64,000 nt of DNA, from contig RSEF01000004.1 in assembly GCA_003993805.1 (NCBI GenBank), positions 16,542,000-16,605,999 on the forward strand, given 5' to 3'. Of the stretch, positions 1 through 14,300 are shown piece by piece. The DNA comes from Himantopus leucocephalus. Taxonomy: Eukaryota > Chordata > Aves > Charadriiformes > Recurvirostridae. How positions within the stretch are numbered: position 1 is the stretch's first letter; every line of letters starts with the position of its first letter. A program made the translations under genes and the position numbers. The notes beneath the pieces were generated by a model. It made no database searches and was not told the DNA's origin. It saw nothing but the letters and a program-made list of their open reading frames with translations.

Positions 1-2139
1 TGGGTTGCAAACTCTTATTAGCTGTTTTGATTACAGAGGCTAGCTCTTAGTTATAGTTTTCACTGTCCATAGTGTCACCCTCTTGCTAAAGATTTTAGCT
101 ACTAGACCAACCCTACTAACTTTTCTTTAAAATACATTTTTAAAAAATAAAATAAAAATAAAAAAACCAACACCCTAACAACTACCACGTGAAAGACAGG
201 AATCCTATACACAAATTTGTAGTCACATACTGCTGAAGTGGTGTTCTGAATGTAGCCATGTAGCACTTGATTTCATTATCTACTTTACTTCCCTCAGGGA
301 AAGCTCTGCCAAGCCTTTCTTGGAAACTATCGGCTTTCTGAGCTTTCAAAGGTCCACAGTGTTGCAGTGACTGAGCAAAACACCTTCTGAAATCCTTAAG
401 GATCCTTCCAAGTCAGCCACATAGGGTCAATACAAATAATAGGAGAAGAACCTCAGATCTCAAGATTTAGCCTTTGTATTGCCCGTATCAGCCTGAGAAA
501 AAGGGAGAATCTGGCTGGGCACCTGCAGTTCTCATCTCCTGCTCTGTAACTTTACATAGAAATTTTAAATATTTGTTTGAAATGAACCAGTGGCTGACAA
601 GAGAACCAGGAACATGAAAGAGAAGAATAGGAACACAAAGTATAAGGGAAAAATCTGTGACTGGTAAGGTCTGTTTTACTCAGCGTATACTGAGCTATTG
701 ATACGTTAGGTAGGTATCCCACAGTCTCATCAGAACTAAGAGATCCTTCTTTTCACGTGTAGCCTGCTGAAATCACAAATCCTTGCACGCTACATTTTAG
801 CCCCAAAGGACAGGAGCACAGCACAGGCAGAGTACGCAGCAAGGCTCAAGGTCTAACACTGGTACAGCGCAAGGGAGGCAATATCATCCTCACACAGTAA
901 CAGAGGTGTGAGCAAATGTCTTTTCACAAGCCACCCCAGAATTATCAGGACAGTGTCTCGTGAAGGTTTCATAAATAGAGCTGAGCAAGTGAAGTCTTTG
1001 CCAGTTCAATAACCAAACCAAAAAGTCCGAAAAAAGCAAGCAGAAACCTCAGATCACAAAGAGCTCACAGAGAATTTTTTTTCTTACAAAATAATAATTT
1101 AAAAAATCTAGTCATTTTAATTTGGGGTAAACCTGAAATATTACATTTAATTAAAAATAAAGTGTTTCATGCCATTTTTAAAAAAACCCATATTTTACTT
1201 CTTTTTTATTTAGACTGATTTTGAAGTGGAAAATGGTATTTCAGTTTCAAAAGATGAAAAAACCTCATTTTAAGCATGTTAAAGTATTTCCTTTAAAAAC
1301 TGAGAACATGTTTTCATATTTTTCCTATTATTTCAATTGAAACTATTTGTCTAGTTCAACCTAATCTCAAAAACGGTCCCACTCCTTTCAAACCTCCATT
1401 ATTCTAGGAATTTAAAAATCATGCAAAATTTTTGTCCAGCTCTATTCATAAATTCAAGCAACATTTTGGCCCTAGAATCTTGGGAAAGGAAATACTCAAG
1501 AGCATTTCTAAAATCCCTTTCCATTTCCTGCCACTGTGTCCCTAGTTGATACTGCTTGTATCCTTGTGCAGGGGTAGCTCTACCCTCACCGCAGCAGACT
1601 CCTTCATTAAATGTTTTCTAGAATTAGAGTGCCAAGTGAACTTGCTGCTTTTACAAAGAGGGAAGAACACCCAGGAGAAGGTATTTAAATGATGTCCTGA
1701 GGCAGAATGAAGTTGATTTATGTCAGGGATTATTTTTATCTCTCCAGTCAACTAGAAGTTATGCAGCAAAATCTGCATAGGCACAGGCATGCAGCACTGT
1801 TTTCTACCAGACTCTGACAGTGTTTGAAAATAAAGAAAACTTAACAGCAGGCGGAGCTCTGCCCTTCTGCAGCCCTTCAGGCAGGGAAGGGTTTCCCAGG
1901 CCAACCACCCAGGAGCTGCCTCTCTGCTCAGGTGGGCACCACATCTGCCCAGTTTGCATGGCTCAGGCAGTACAAGCCAGATTTCGCTTGCGGATGGCCA
2001 GTGGAGAATTTCTGCAGAGGAAAGAGGCTGTTGGGTTGGGCTTCTGCATCTTCCACTCCACACTGGTCCCGGCATAATGATGATGGAAAAATGGGATGGT
2101 TATGGCAGAATCCCACGCCCTGTTCCCATATCCCTATTC

Positions 2140-2159
2140 GTTAGGGATAAAACCCTAAC
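2140..2159. repeat. Short telomere-like inverted repeat
   Basis: GTTAGGG and CCCTAAC form 7-bp arms around a 6-base spacer. The arms resemble a single vertebrate telomere hexamer in each orientation. With one unit per arm this is probably a chance palindrome. Confidence 0.4.
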
Positions 2160-5014
2160 CAATTATCTCTGCAGAATAATGGGAAAACAAAACCAAAACC
2201 CCACAACAGTGAAATTTCCTCTGGAAGAGGAATGGTATTTCCTCAACATTTTTTATTTGAAAAAAAGGCAGCGTATTTACTGAGTTTTTACATGTAGAGG
2301 CACGTATTCCATTGCCTGAGAGAATATGATCTAAAACATTAAATCTCTGCATTCAATTTTCATGGGTAGAGAAGAAAAATCAGTAAAAAGCTGCTAGAAT
2401 AAATAAAAAAAAAAAGGAGCAAATGTTTCTAAGCAGCCCACTAAAATACATAAATGACTTGGATTTTTAAACTCTCTTGCAGTGTTCAAAATACAAACAT
2501 TGCACCACATTTACAGTGCTTGCAAGCAAGAATAAATTCCTTATAAACTAACATAAAACTACATTTTCCTGTACCAGTGGTGAACCAGCAGTGATGTGCA
2601 AGCTCATAAATAAGAAATTTAAATGCATTTGTATGTTAATAAATGTAATTACGTATATAGCTGAATTTTAATCATCTAGTGAATATAGTTCCTAAATTAC
2701 AGAGGGTAAGGAACTAACTAGATTCTCCTCATCTTGTCTGTTGGCTATGAGAAAGAACAACACTCTGGAAAAGGAAGGAGTTTCACCCAGAGTCCACCAA
2801 GTAGCTTGAAAGTTTATGATGAGGAGCTTTTTATCTTTTTTCCTCTTTCAAATTTTCTAAGTAAAAATACTACTCATTTTAAGAGACCTCCCCCATCCTT
2901 TGAAACAAACACAATTGAGAATCAGTGAGATATGTTATATAGAAAAAGATAATTATCAAAATAGTAGCTAAAAGGAATCATTCTTAGAGCAACTCACATA
3001 CTTTAATCTCTTTGAAATTTCAGACAGCACATCTTCACAAGAGTTAAGATGTGATTTTACATTATTTAATACAAGTGTAGAGATGCAGTGGATGTATATG
3101 ATTTCCTAATGAACCTGTCTCTGAGTTCTTGACATTTTGTATCAGAGCAGCAAAAAGCACTGGGACATAAGATGGGGTAATGCAAAAATAAAAAAAAATT
3201 AAACAGAAAAAAATTTCTGTACATGTTTTATGCTAAATACATTGTTTATACATACTATACTCACAAGCTTTATTCCTTTCTTAGCATGAATTTTTATGGC
3301 AACATTACCTAGAGTAGAACAGAAAGATTATAACATATATTACAGATTTAACACATATAAATAGTGTTCTGCCAACTAAAATCCAAAAATTTTTTTAAGT
3401 CCTATATTATATTTGCTTATCTTTTTTCCTGTTATTAGAGAAATCTCATATCATTCCTATGAGATAATGACATCTAATAAAAGCAGATGCAATTTGCACA
3501 GCAGTTTGCAAGAAAGAGAACTATTTTTTAATCTCCATTTTACATAAACAAAGCTGATAATAGCAAACCTTGTGGAGAATAAATTATTAGCAATTAGCCT
3601 TGATTTGGGTAGAGTATACTATTGGAGCAATTCAGTGGTAGACAAACGCAATTTGAGAGAGGTTTGTTCTCTAGCGGTAAAATAACAGGCTGAGGTCACT
3701 TTAAACAAATGTTTGAAATGCAGTGTGTTATTATTGTATCAATCACTGCCAATTGCCTTTACTTACTATAATTATTGTTTCATAAGATTTAGAACAAACA
3801 TGTTTTGCTATCAGCTGCAAGACAACATATCACAAATTGAGGTGATTCAGATTGAAACTTGTCTTATTGTAAGTACATTCTGAAGCCAGGACTTTAATTC
3901 TAATTCTAATAGAAGTTATTCAAATCTCCTCACAATTGTACCCATTTCCTTTAAAAAATAAATTAAATCTTGTATGAATTTTGCCCTTCCTCCTCAGAGA
4001 TGGCTGCTCCTCTGATTCAGTCAGGACTCATGCATTCCAAGTATTAATTCCTTTCTACCATTTTTCCTTTCCTCATTTTTCAAAAGGAACCTTAGTGACA
4101 ACAGTTGTCTGATTTTATCAAAAGTAACTAATTTACAGCTTTCTACAAGCTTCGTGGAGTGGATTCCCTTTTTCCACAGAAGGGTGATGCAACAAGCCAC
4201 CCTGGTTTACCTAGCAAATTAAAAGCAAACATTGGAATCACTTACTTGCAATGTACTGCATTGGTAATGAACAGAAAACTACCTGATAATGTTTCTCATA
4301 GTCATTTTTTGCACACTGGTGTTGGACGATGACCAGCAGTGGCCTTACTGAGGGAGCACATGGTTGGGACACTAATGACCAGAGATGACATGACATTGAC
4401 TTCAGTGACATACCCAACATTTTTAAAGCAGACTGTCTTTTGATGTCCTGACTTCTAAGTGGTTATAATAAGATAACGATGCCATCAGATTTTCATAAGT
4501 AAAAGTACATACATCATCTGGAGAGTTATCACAGCAATTCTCTTCTTGTGCACTTGTTTATAACAATTACCTCAAATACTGACAATCCTAAATACATTGT
4601 AATATTAAATTCTGTATAAACAAGCAACTATCTTTCCAACAGATGTTAGGTGTTTTAAAATAGAAACTTTAAAATTTTCGTAAGAAATACATTCATAATG
4701 TGTCAGCTTTGAAAAAAAAACCCAAACAAACCCCCAAAGCAACCAAGCAAACCTCTAAACTTTAAATTTATCTTTCAGGGGAAAAAAAGGTGTATGTAGG
4801 ATAGTTAGCAGGAATGGCTGTTATTATCTCCTTCGTCTTGGAATCTGTGAATGTATGAATACATGGCTCATATCACTCACTTCATATATCACAGATAGAA
4901 CAGGTTTCCTGCATTGCCCTCATGGGGCTCATAAGAATTGAAACTCTGCATTAAGGCAATAATTGTAATCAAACCATATACTTCAGCTAGCAATCCACAG
5001 GACTCAGGAAGGGG

Positions 5015-5060
5015 TTAGTTTGCCTGATGCACAATTAGTTTCCCTGATACACAATTAGTT
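5015..5060. repeat. 20-bp tandem repeat, about 2.3 copies
   Basis: The unit starts TTAGTTTGCCTGATG and ends CACAA. Copy 1 is 5015-5034 and copy 2 is 5035-5054, with two mismatches. A partial third copy (TTAGTT) follows. This is a minisatellite-like local duplication in intergenic DNA. Confidence 0.85.
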
Positions 5061-7105
5061 TTTATCTATTGGATTTAGGTTTGGGCATTTTTCACCTCCC
5101 TCTGAAGAATCATCTCAGCCCTAGCTCCAAACTCTACCCACCCAGATTAAGTCAGAAGTTAAATCAGACAGTGCCAACAGACTTTTAAAATTAAAAGCAA
5201 TGTAATTCAGCAGTGTATAAATCATGTTCTTCCACTGGCAGCTATTCAGCTTCTAAAGCTCACCTGGTGATTCTTGTTCCAAAGCAGAAAGAAATAATTT
5301 TATCTTCATGTAACAGTTTCTCAAATAACTCCACAAACTTTGAATAGCACAAATGGCTTTTCTGATATTTTGATTTCTTTTTCCCTGGTAGTGACAACTG
5401 TATAAGTAGGACTAGAAAAGTGTACCATTATGTTACAGAATTCTCTTTTGGTTAATGTATTTCTAGACTTCGTGACCCTTTTTATGACAGTACAGCATGG
5501 CCCTCACCCTCCACAATCCTGAGCCCCTTCCCTCTCTACTTCCTCCCTATTCTGCAATTTTTGTTTTTACAGCCCTTTTTCTCAAGCACACAGCCTAGGT
5601 CAGTCATGGAGTCCACCTCATGATGGACTGCAGCTTCAAACCTCTGAGTAAAATACAAATACGATCACATTTGACATGGCTTCTTTTCCTCCTGATATCA
5701 GCACGACAACCCAGTTGATGGCAACATAGCTGTGTTAGAGCCTGGGCTGCTGCTAAGGAGAAGGAAACGTGGCAAAACATGGCAGCAATGTGACTTTAAA
5801 ATCTATATGCACACAAGGTCTTTCACACACCTCCTTACCTCTATACTGGGAAGAGGAACACAGAAATCACATGGCATTATTTCTCTATTCCTTGGATAAC
5901 CAAGGAGTGCTACCCATGGGGTCAGAATTCATACAGTAAATCCCAATCATCTTCACCTCCATAAAGAATATCAAGATCACATGTAAGAGAGACAAGAATT
6001 CTGCATCTCTCTAGGTGCTGACAGTACTTCAAACAATTTTAATTTGATCTACTTCTGATCCCTTTTCTGTTTATGTCCTTGGTGCAGGCAGTTTAAAGAA
6101 CAGGATTTGCCTTATCCCCCTTCTCCTCCTCCGCAAGTCCTCAGTGTTGTTCTCTGAACTTTGTTCTCAGCATCTCTTACTTCCCTCTCTGTCTGGCAGA
6201 CAAGGCAACCTTTGGGACCCTTGTGCTCTTTGTGTCACCACAGGGCAGAGGTTACGATTCATAGAAAAGCTGTGTCCTGCCGGGCTGTGAGCTGTATGCT
6301 AATGTGACAGCTTGGCAAGTATTTGAGAATGTCACCTCTAGCAAAACAACAGTCCTGAATGGTATTTGTCATATATACAACCACATATCCATCAACAAGA
6401 AAGCTCTACAAAATGCAACTCTAATATATATTTCAAATGAGATGCCCACAGGCGCTTATAAGTACATGTCAGTAGCCATATGTGCTGTAATCCTCCTCTT
6501 TATGCATACACACAGCATAATCCTTTCATGTACCATGTATCTAATCTGTATTCTCTGCTTTGGAAACAAGATTAATCTAAAAATTTCAGAATGAATTCAA
6601 ACGCATTAAATAGAGTATGAATCTTCATTACTTTGGCTACCAAGCAGTTAAAGAATGTGGCAAATGACCAAATCATCAGTCTGCCATTCAGTTTCAGCTA
6701 TATGCTGTGCTACCATTTCATTTCAGGTTCTTCAAAGCCCTGCAGCTGAACTACAGCCGAGTATTTAATGCAGAATTGTATCTTTTGGGGGAATGTGTTA
6801 TTTTTACACGCTTAATAATTATGAATTCATTTGCCATTCTTTTTATAAGCAGGGGATCATAATGAACTCATCTGTTATTCATGTGAATGTCAAATGTGTT
6901 CCCACAGGAGTTTTATTCTAATTCACTATTAGTTAGTGGACTCATAAAATAAAATGCTATCCATTTTTTACCCTGAACATGTAACACTTGGTAATTGTTC
7001 ATCAAAGGGCAAATGTAATATTTTTATTTGATAATTTTCAGTTCTGATTTAACCAGGTAGAGAACTAGGTTTAAAGTAAGGGTACTTTCAGAAACAGTTA
7101 GATTT

Positions 7106-7142
7106 CATAGAATCATAGAATGGTTTAGGTTGGAAGGGACCT
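7106..7142 (-). mobile_element. CR1 LINE 3' tail fragment
   Basis: Read on the - strand, the sequence is AGGTCCCTTCCAACCTAAAC followed by two ATTCTATG-type octamers. This is the terminal signature of avian CR1 retrotransposons and closely matches the end of the longer CR1 copy at 63.5 kb on the + strand. Only about 37 bp are recognisable, so this is a severely 5'-truncated insertion, which is usual for CR1. Confidence 0.85.
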
Positions 7143-7538
7143 AAATTTGATTTGATAAGCTGTGAGTCTTCCATTTAAAATACAGTGAATGAGATTATCA
7201 TGAGCTAGTATTTAAAAATGTAGCTGCATTATACTATAAGCATACATGCTTGAACTAAATGCATTTAATATAACAAGACAAACTTTACCCCAATGCCTAA
7301 TGACAGTTTGATGAAAGAAATATTTTCAGTATTCATGAGGTGATCACAAAAGTTTTCATGCAGCTGTTCTATTGCAATATAAAATTTAGAGGTGAGATGC
7401 TTACAGGTCACTGCAGGATTTGAATGTGATGACACTGGACAGTGGGACTTTGACCTGTGAAAACAAACACAAACTAAGCAATAGAAAAACAGAGAATTCA
7501 GACTTTGATTTGGGTTTTTTTTAGAGTTAAATACACCA

Positions 7539-7560
7539 GGGGGGGTGGTGGTGGTGGTGT
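7539..7560 (+). repeat. GGT microsatellite
   Basis: A G run is followed by about five GGT units. It is a simple repeat with no apparent gene context. Confidence 0.85.
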
Positions 7561-10287
7561 TATGAAATTATTTTCAAATTTCTTCTAAATCCCTAATCTA
7601 AAATGAATGTTAGCTGTAAGGACTTATCCCATGAAGTGATAGCCCTGAAATATTTCAGCAACAGTTCTTAGATCTGACATGCTGTGCTAGGCTTCTCCTC
7701 AAATATGTCACAGTGACTCTTCCTATCTTGAAATGCACTTTAGAAATGCTAACCAAAATGAATGAATTATTATAACGATGCATTTTCAAGGAAGATGGTA
7801 ACAAATCCAGAATCCCATTTGTAATTGGAACCACTAGATTAATAAATCCATAGTTTTACTTTAAAATATGCAAGCAACAAAGTTCTTTTTTTCAGTTGAA
7901 GTTACAGAAGGATATGTTTTTAGTGTTAAGGATTATCTCAGGTTTTTTTCCGCATGGAAGTGGTCATTTCCTCAAATCACATGTACAGTGTCTAAATCAA
8001 AATACGTTACCCCTGTGCAATCTCTGGCAGTCAGTAGGTTATTAGAATATTAACCATGAAGAAACTATTGAGAAAAACAGGTATGCAAACCAAAGCTCAG
8101 ATGGGAGTCTTCATGATCACAGATATTTCTTTATGTTATGTTAAAGATTGTAACTTCACGTTTGGTAACAGTTAGCAGAAAAATGTAACATGCAACAGTG
8201 CTTCCTGAATGCTATGACTTCTTTTGTAGTTGAAGGGATATTATTTACTTCACTCTTTTAAAATACTTTTGACTTTATTTAAATAATGACCATGTTAAAA
8301 ACAAAAGTTCTGTCTAGTTACTGTAATGTCAGATAGGAAGGACTGAGTTATGTGGATAATGTGGAAATAGGAGTATCGGAAATAATGAATGAAAGGAAGA
8401 GTGCACAAGAGGGCTAACACTACTATGCCAAGAATTGAGTGAAACTTTGTTGAAGCTTGCATGTTTATCAGCTGCTTTTTATTCAAAATGAATGTAACAT
8501 TTATTTTATACATTAAATAACTGTGACAAAAATTATCACCACCAGCAGGCAGCCTGAAGGCCCTTCCCCAGAGTGAGAAAACAAATGTGGGAGATAAGAA
8601 GAATGAGAAGACATACACTTTTGTTTAATGGAATTTGTGTGTGCATAGACATATATCTGTATAAATACCACCTTCCTTGAAAGCAGAGGACATAGCTCAG
8701 GAGCCCCAGGAACAGACAAATCATTCATCAATTTACAAGGGAACCTACAGGTTTAAAAATCCTGGGTTTGAATTCATCATTCTGTAACGGTGATACTGTA
8801 TTGACTTCATTGGAGTAATTTGATTTATACATGTCTGAAAGGAGAAGTGACTTCTGCAATATAAAGTACATTAGAAAGTAGTATGCTGGAGAACATGAAC
8901 TCTACAGAAAGGAAGCAATAAAACTATCTATAAGAAACTATAAGTGGGGCAACAAATGCCACCAATTTCCACAGATTCAATTTTATTCAGAAGCTTGCAG
9001 GACTTGGGGTTCCGGCTTGCTAGTCTCCTCTAAAGCATTAAGGATACAAGAAAGAGATATGGATGCAGCGCACATGAGCTGTTTGGCTTTTGCTTCCACA
9101 TCCAAAAGAAAAAAAAGAATCATCTGCAGGACTGAATACATGAAAGCAGTTAGGGGTGAGGGTGAGAGGTGACTCCAAAGTGCCATGAGGATCAGCCTTA
9201 TTAGGGCTGCACTCACAAATTGCCAATGATGAAAGTAACAACTGGAATGAGAAAGGTATTGCTGGAGCCCTGCTGGCTTTTGGCCACAAAGGGTAACACC
9301 TGCTGTTAATTAACATTCTATTTATATCTCTAGGTTCTTTTAAGACAATGTATTTAGTGCTTTTAGCAGTTATAGGTTAATAGTGCTGGAGCACGAGCAC
9401 CTTTATGGCAAAACACTGGCATTTGTCAGTTTTTTCTTTGCGCAGAAAAAGAGAAAGATAAGTGCACCAAAGTGACATAAATGGGAATTTTTATAAAATG
9501 AGTCATAGAAAGGAGGATCAACATGACATTCAGGGTGACGTGTACAGATCAGAAGCGCTGGAAGATATAGGGTTAAGTAATTTAGGCATTGAGTATAAAG
9601 AATGCTAATACTTCTAGGGAAAAAGGAAAAAAACCCACTCAATAAATAATAATACGTTACAATACTGAAGAAGGAGAAATACTTATGACTGACATGCATA
9701 TTTTTATAAGCTGCAATAGTTTACTGCAGCTAATGAACACTCTTTTAAAACAATAGCCAAAATATTTCATGAGGCATGACTAAAAACATCCAATGTAAAG
9801 GGATGAGATGTTCCCACCTGGAACAGTGGAAGTGGTTTTTGGCCATCTTAAGATTAACAGGTTCTTTTATAGAAGTGAGAATGGTAAAGGGCAAGCAGAA
9901 GGATTCACTGATTTTTTGCTGCTCACAAAGATTAAAGAAAAAAGTTATTCAGTCTTTGGAGAAAAGAACACTATATCCCATTTCTCTGAAAGGAATAGAG
10001 AGATGACAGCTTCAATGCTATCTGAGCAGTGTAAAATACCAGAGCAAGGGAGCATGAACCTAAGCTAAGAACTGGCCATTAGAGGAATGAAGGTGGAATT
10101 CCTTCACACCAAAAGCTAGATAACGTGTGCAGAAAGATAGCAAAAGCAGCAGCCAGAAGGAATTAAATCATTTCATGAGAAAATTAAATAATATCTGAAA
10201 AAGGAAGCTCAACACAGTCTTACATCAAAAGAAAAATCAGAATTTATGCCCATTAGTTTCCTTACATGGGAGCATTTCTGTCATCTT

Positions 10288-10321
10288 AATCAATTAACAT
10301 TTTTAACAATCAATTAACATT
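10288..10321. repeat. 14-bp direct repeat with 20-bp period
   Basis: AATCAATTAACATT occurs at 10288-10301 and again at 10308-10321. It is a small tandem duplication in AT-rich DNA. Confidence 0.8.
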
Positions 10322-11210
10322 GCTAATATTCCCCTCTCTTCTGCAATTTCTGCTCCCTGCATTAACTAAATTTACATGAAAGTTTCATTCTGGTGTTTTT
10401 AGACGAGATAGATAATCAAGTGCTGACTACTTGGGATGGTTAAAGATCTAGTGCAATTCTTAGAAACAAACAGGCATGTAATCATGGTGTCCTGATCAGA
10501 TTTTAATTCTCAGTGATTGCATTCTATCCTCCTAATTTACTCATTCATTTGAAAATCAATGATTACATTTTTTCCTAATACATCTAAATTGTTGTGTCCT
10601 ATTAAATTCTTCCAAGATTTCATTAGGGGTGTCTGTACAAATGCACTGGATAAACAGACACCTACATATTGTTCTAAATTTATTAACATAAAACTCTTAA
10701 AGCTAGCATTTTAGACTCTACAGAAATGAGAAATTCTATTAATACATATGGTTGCTCTACACCAGTGGAAAACATTTTGTGAAGGAGACCAACTACAAAC
10801 AGCCATGTCAAAAAATATGTCCTAAGGCTTATTACTAATGTACCAGCTAGCATAAATCACTGTAGCTCCACTGACCTCAATGAAACCACGGTGAATTTAT
10901 ACTGAGAATATAGCTATGTTAGCTACATCTTCTTTTACCACTGTACAATGGTAAAATACATTCAAAAAGGACAGGATATTGCATTAACATAATATTTGAG
11001 GAACATTCCAGCTCACAGAATTAAGTGAAAAGGATTCCATTACAAAGCTACTACTAGTTTCACCTTTCATTTGCTGCAAGTGTTTTGATCCTTAGGTTTT
11101 CAATTAAATAACTTTTCTGACTCCATTGACACATTTAATGTTTTTATCTCTAGTTAGAAGACTGTCCATCCTAGATATTTAGTTTCACAAATAACATTTT
11201 AGAATACATG

Positions 11211-11309
11211 GTAGTTTTTTGGTTTTCTTGTTTGTTTTAGGGGGTTCGTTTGGTGGGGGCTTTTTTGTTTGTTTTGGGTGTTTTGTTGTTGTTGTTTTTT
11301 TTTTTTTTA
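11211..11309. repeat. G/T-rich low-complexity tract
   Basis: About 100 bases are almost entirely G and T on the + strand, with TTTG and TTG units and a final T run. It is low-complexity sequence. The strand bias gives it some potential to form unusual structure, but no gene feature is associated with it. Confidence 0.8.
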
Positions 11310-14300
11310 CAAACTGATACCCAGTTTTGCAGAGCAAGCTCCATGCACAGATGGTTTAACAGGACCAAACCCTAAATTTACATGAGTGAAAAATATCTGT
11401 AGAACAATGTTAATTTTAAAATAACACAGATTGGATTCACAGTATGGTGAAATTATAACATAGCTCAAAATATGAAACAGGGCCAGGATTCCAGTAACAC
11501 AACATGTGAGGACCTTTTGTGTGCTGGCTGGTATCACATCCTGAGATGACTTTTAGTACAAGATTTTTTAGAAGGGACTTCAATAGGGGCTTGATATATG
11601 GAACAATAGCAGGATATGGCCTCTAACTGGTAGGAACAATTACTGTTCTCAGACATGTGCAAGTTAACTTTCATTAACTTTATTGGATTTTGTGCACACT
11701 TTCTGGCCTAGATTCAGAGCTGCATCTAATTTCTCCTGGGGACAGCTGAGACAGTACTGTACTGAAGGATAGCAACTATTGTGTCTAAGCAGAATATACT
11801 GAGGAAAACTCACATAAGCCTCAAGAGTGTGATAGACCAGTTTGGGAATAATGTGAGAAAGTAATAGAGGCAAACCCACTTTCTTCCCAGCTACACCCAT
11901 AATGCCTCGTAGGCTGCAGGGCAAGGGAAGGGTATCTTAGCCTGTCTCCACAACGGGTGGAAACTCCTCAGACTAAAAAAATTCTCAGCATGTAAATTTT
12001 CCAGTTTTATGGCCGGCCTATCCAAAAAAGATCGTCTTGATGGGAAGATACAAAGATAGAATTTAGTCTTTGAATTTTGGGAGATATAAGTACAGACTCT
12101 TCTCTAAAATAATAACTAACAACTTCAGAGAGATGCCAGCTGTTTACACACTTCAATTTTTGGAGTTTGGGTTTACAGAATTAACTGTGGTATAATGTTT
12201 CCTTTAGTTCTAAGAAAGTGGAAAATGATATATTTTGAAAAGAGGGATTTCTGTTTCCCTTTTTTTCATTCCCTAGTTCTGACTTGTGTACAGTCTCAAG
12301 CATAAACTACTTCCCCTCACTTTCAAGGCCCTTTATCCACCCCTTATCTTTCCTCAACTGGCTTTCTTCACCTATTATTTAAAATTCAAACACTTCTGTG
12401 ATTTCTAACAGTTTCCCTGTAAATTTGTGCAATGCCACTTTAGGCTGCATCTTCTCATTTTTCACCAGTATTGTTTAAGCTGCCCAAGGCTATTAATTCT
12501 CAATTTTGTATAGCCACTCTGATAGGCCAACACAGATTTTTGTGCAGTCCTCTGATAAACCTGACTGGAGAACTGATTTGGCTGAAAAATTATCGAGGGA
12601 AAAGAATAATTGTTTTTCAGCTTGATCTTCTGCCTCACATCTGCGCAAACAGCTGCATGAACACAACAGAATGGGTGGGACAGGAAAGAGAACAATTAGC
12701 TGAGGTAGAGCTGCTTAAACCAACATTACTACTACTGCAGAAATGCACATGGAACCACAGCCTAAATGTGCTATTTTAAGGACCCTTTTAAATCCCTCAC
12801 CTGTCACAGTGACTATTAAAAGAATTGATACTAATAAGGCAAGGATTATATCACTCCCGCTTACCAATGCAGCCTGATTTTGGCTCATTGTTTCCGTGTT
12901 CTGGTTGTTCTTCTCTTGTAATTAGATAGTAAGATACTGAGAACATAGATCATCTTTTGGCCTACTTGAGAACAATCTGACTTCTACTACAGTTGGTGCA
13001 AATCTTACCTCGGATTCAAAAGGAATTGGATCATGTCTGTTGGGATACCATTTCCCCCAGGTATTAGCCATTCTGGGTTTTTTTTAAGAAGGGCAATCCT
13101 TCAGAGCAGCTTTGGATCACTGAGAAATACCTTTCTGCAAATAAGTCTGTTTTCTTATCATCATTTCTCTAACAGCTCTTTTCAAGAATCATGGCTTGTG
13201 ATTTTTAATTAAAAAATTAATTTCAGTCTCTCACTTGTAACAAGTGACAATTCTGAAATCACTGGGGCTTTAGAACATGAGGTGAGGAATAGTGCTAAAC
13301 AGCTGGAGTCATAAAGGAGAGCTACAGCACACCTAAATTGAACTGATCTAATTGCACTAGCATACTGACTCCGTTCGTACTGCTAAAAGAGCCTGTTTTT
13401 TATACTGAGTTCAGTCAGTACATTTAACTGCACGAGGCACAGCATAGCCATCAACCAACAGAAGAAATCTGCTAAAGTTAGCAAAATATAGAAGTACTAT
13501 GTCTGTGAAGGTACTGAACGCATTCAGGGTTCCTTGTAATAAGAAATGTAAAGGTCCTTGAGACTTAACTGAAGCAAAGGGCCAATGAAACAGACATTGC
13601 AGTTAACTGAAGCCGTCTTATCCAAAGAATAAACTCTTCTTCAAATATAAATGGAAATTTTCCATTGAGCTATGAAAAATGTTTTGTGAGTCTGCAGTTC
13701 TCTCCACTTCAACAGACTGACAAAAATATTTGATCATACAGTTGTGTCTTCCCGATTCCACTAAACAGTAATTTCCACAGTTGTGTTCATGCATTTGCTA
13801 TTGTCTGTACAAAAGAGATTTGGTCCATATTACATTGCAGTGAGGTAAAACAGGAGCACAACTATAGGCAAATACAGCAAAGAACACCTGCAGAGGTGGA
13901 AAAAGTAAGGTTTTTAATGAATAAGTAGTATATTTAATTTACCCCTTCATTTAGGGACCATTGCAATACAATATTTAATCAAAAAGTGATCACTGTGCAC
14001 TATCAGTAGTCTTGATGCTGCATAATGAGATCAGTCCTAGCTCCGAGACTCACACTCAACCTTACAAATCTCTGTCCCAGTGGAGTGAACAATTTATATT
14101 TGTGTCTGTACCATAAGCTTTTGCAATTACTTGATATTTTTATAAATGTTGGTGTTAAATAATGTAGGATGGTAAAAAAAAATTAGAAAAAGCCTGAATT
14201 CAATACCTGGCAAAACTATTTTCCCAAAAGCAACAGAAGGTGTCACTGCTAACTGATTTTAAACAAATGAATCCCGTAAGTGGAAAACACTGCCTTTGTT

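Larger units (their letters stand above)
1..7105. other. Intergenic 5' flank of AMMECR1, distal part
   Basis: This is AT-rich sequence with no open frame above about 110 codons and none that resembles a known protein. It contains scattered A-rich and T-rich runs and one 20-bp tandem repeat, listed separately. I see no tRNA, no exon-like pattern and no recognisable transposon. Known vertebrate synteny places other genes upstream of AMMECR1, but no exon of them is recognisable here. Confidence 0.6.

Noticed and set aside
2140..2159. Interstitial telomeric repeat
   Set aside because: Only one TTAGGG-like unit is present in each orientation, so it is not an array.
8295..8731. Overlapping - strand frames of 60-107 codons in the 5' flank
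   Set aside because: Hydrophobic low-complexity translations in three overlapping frames, with no homology or gene context.
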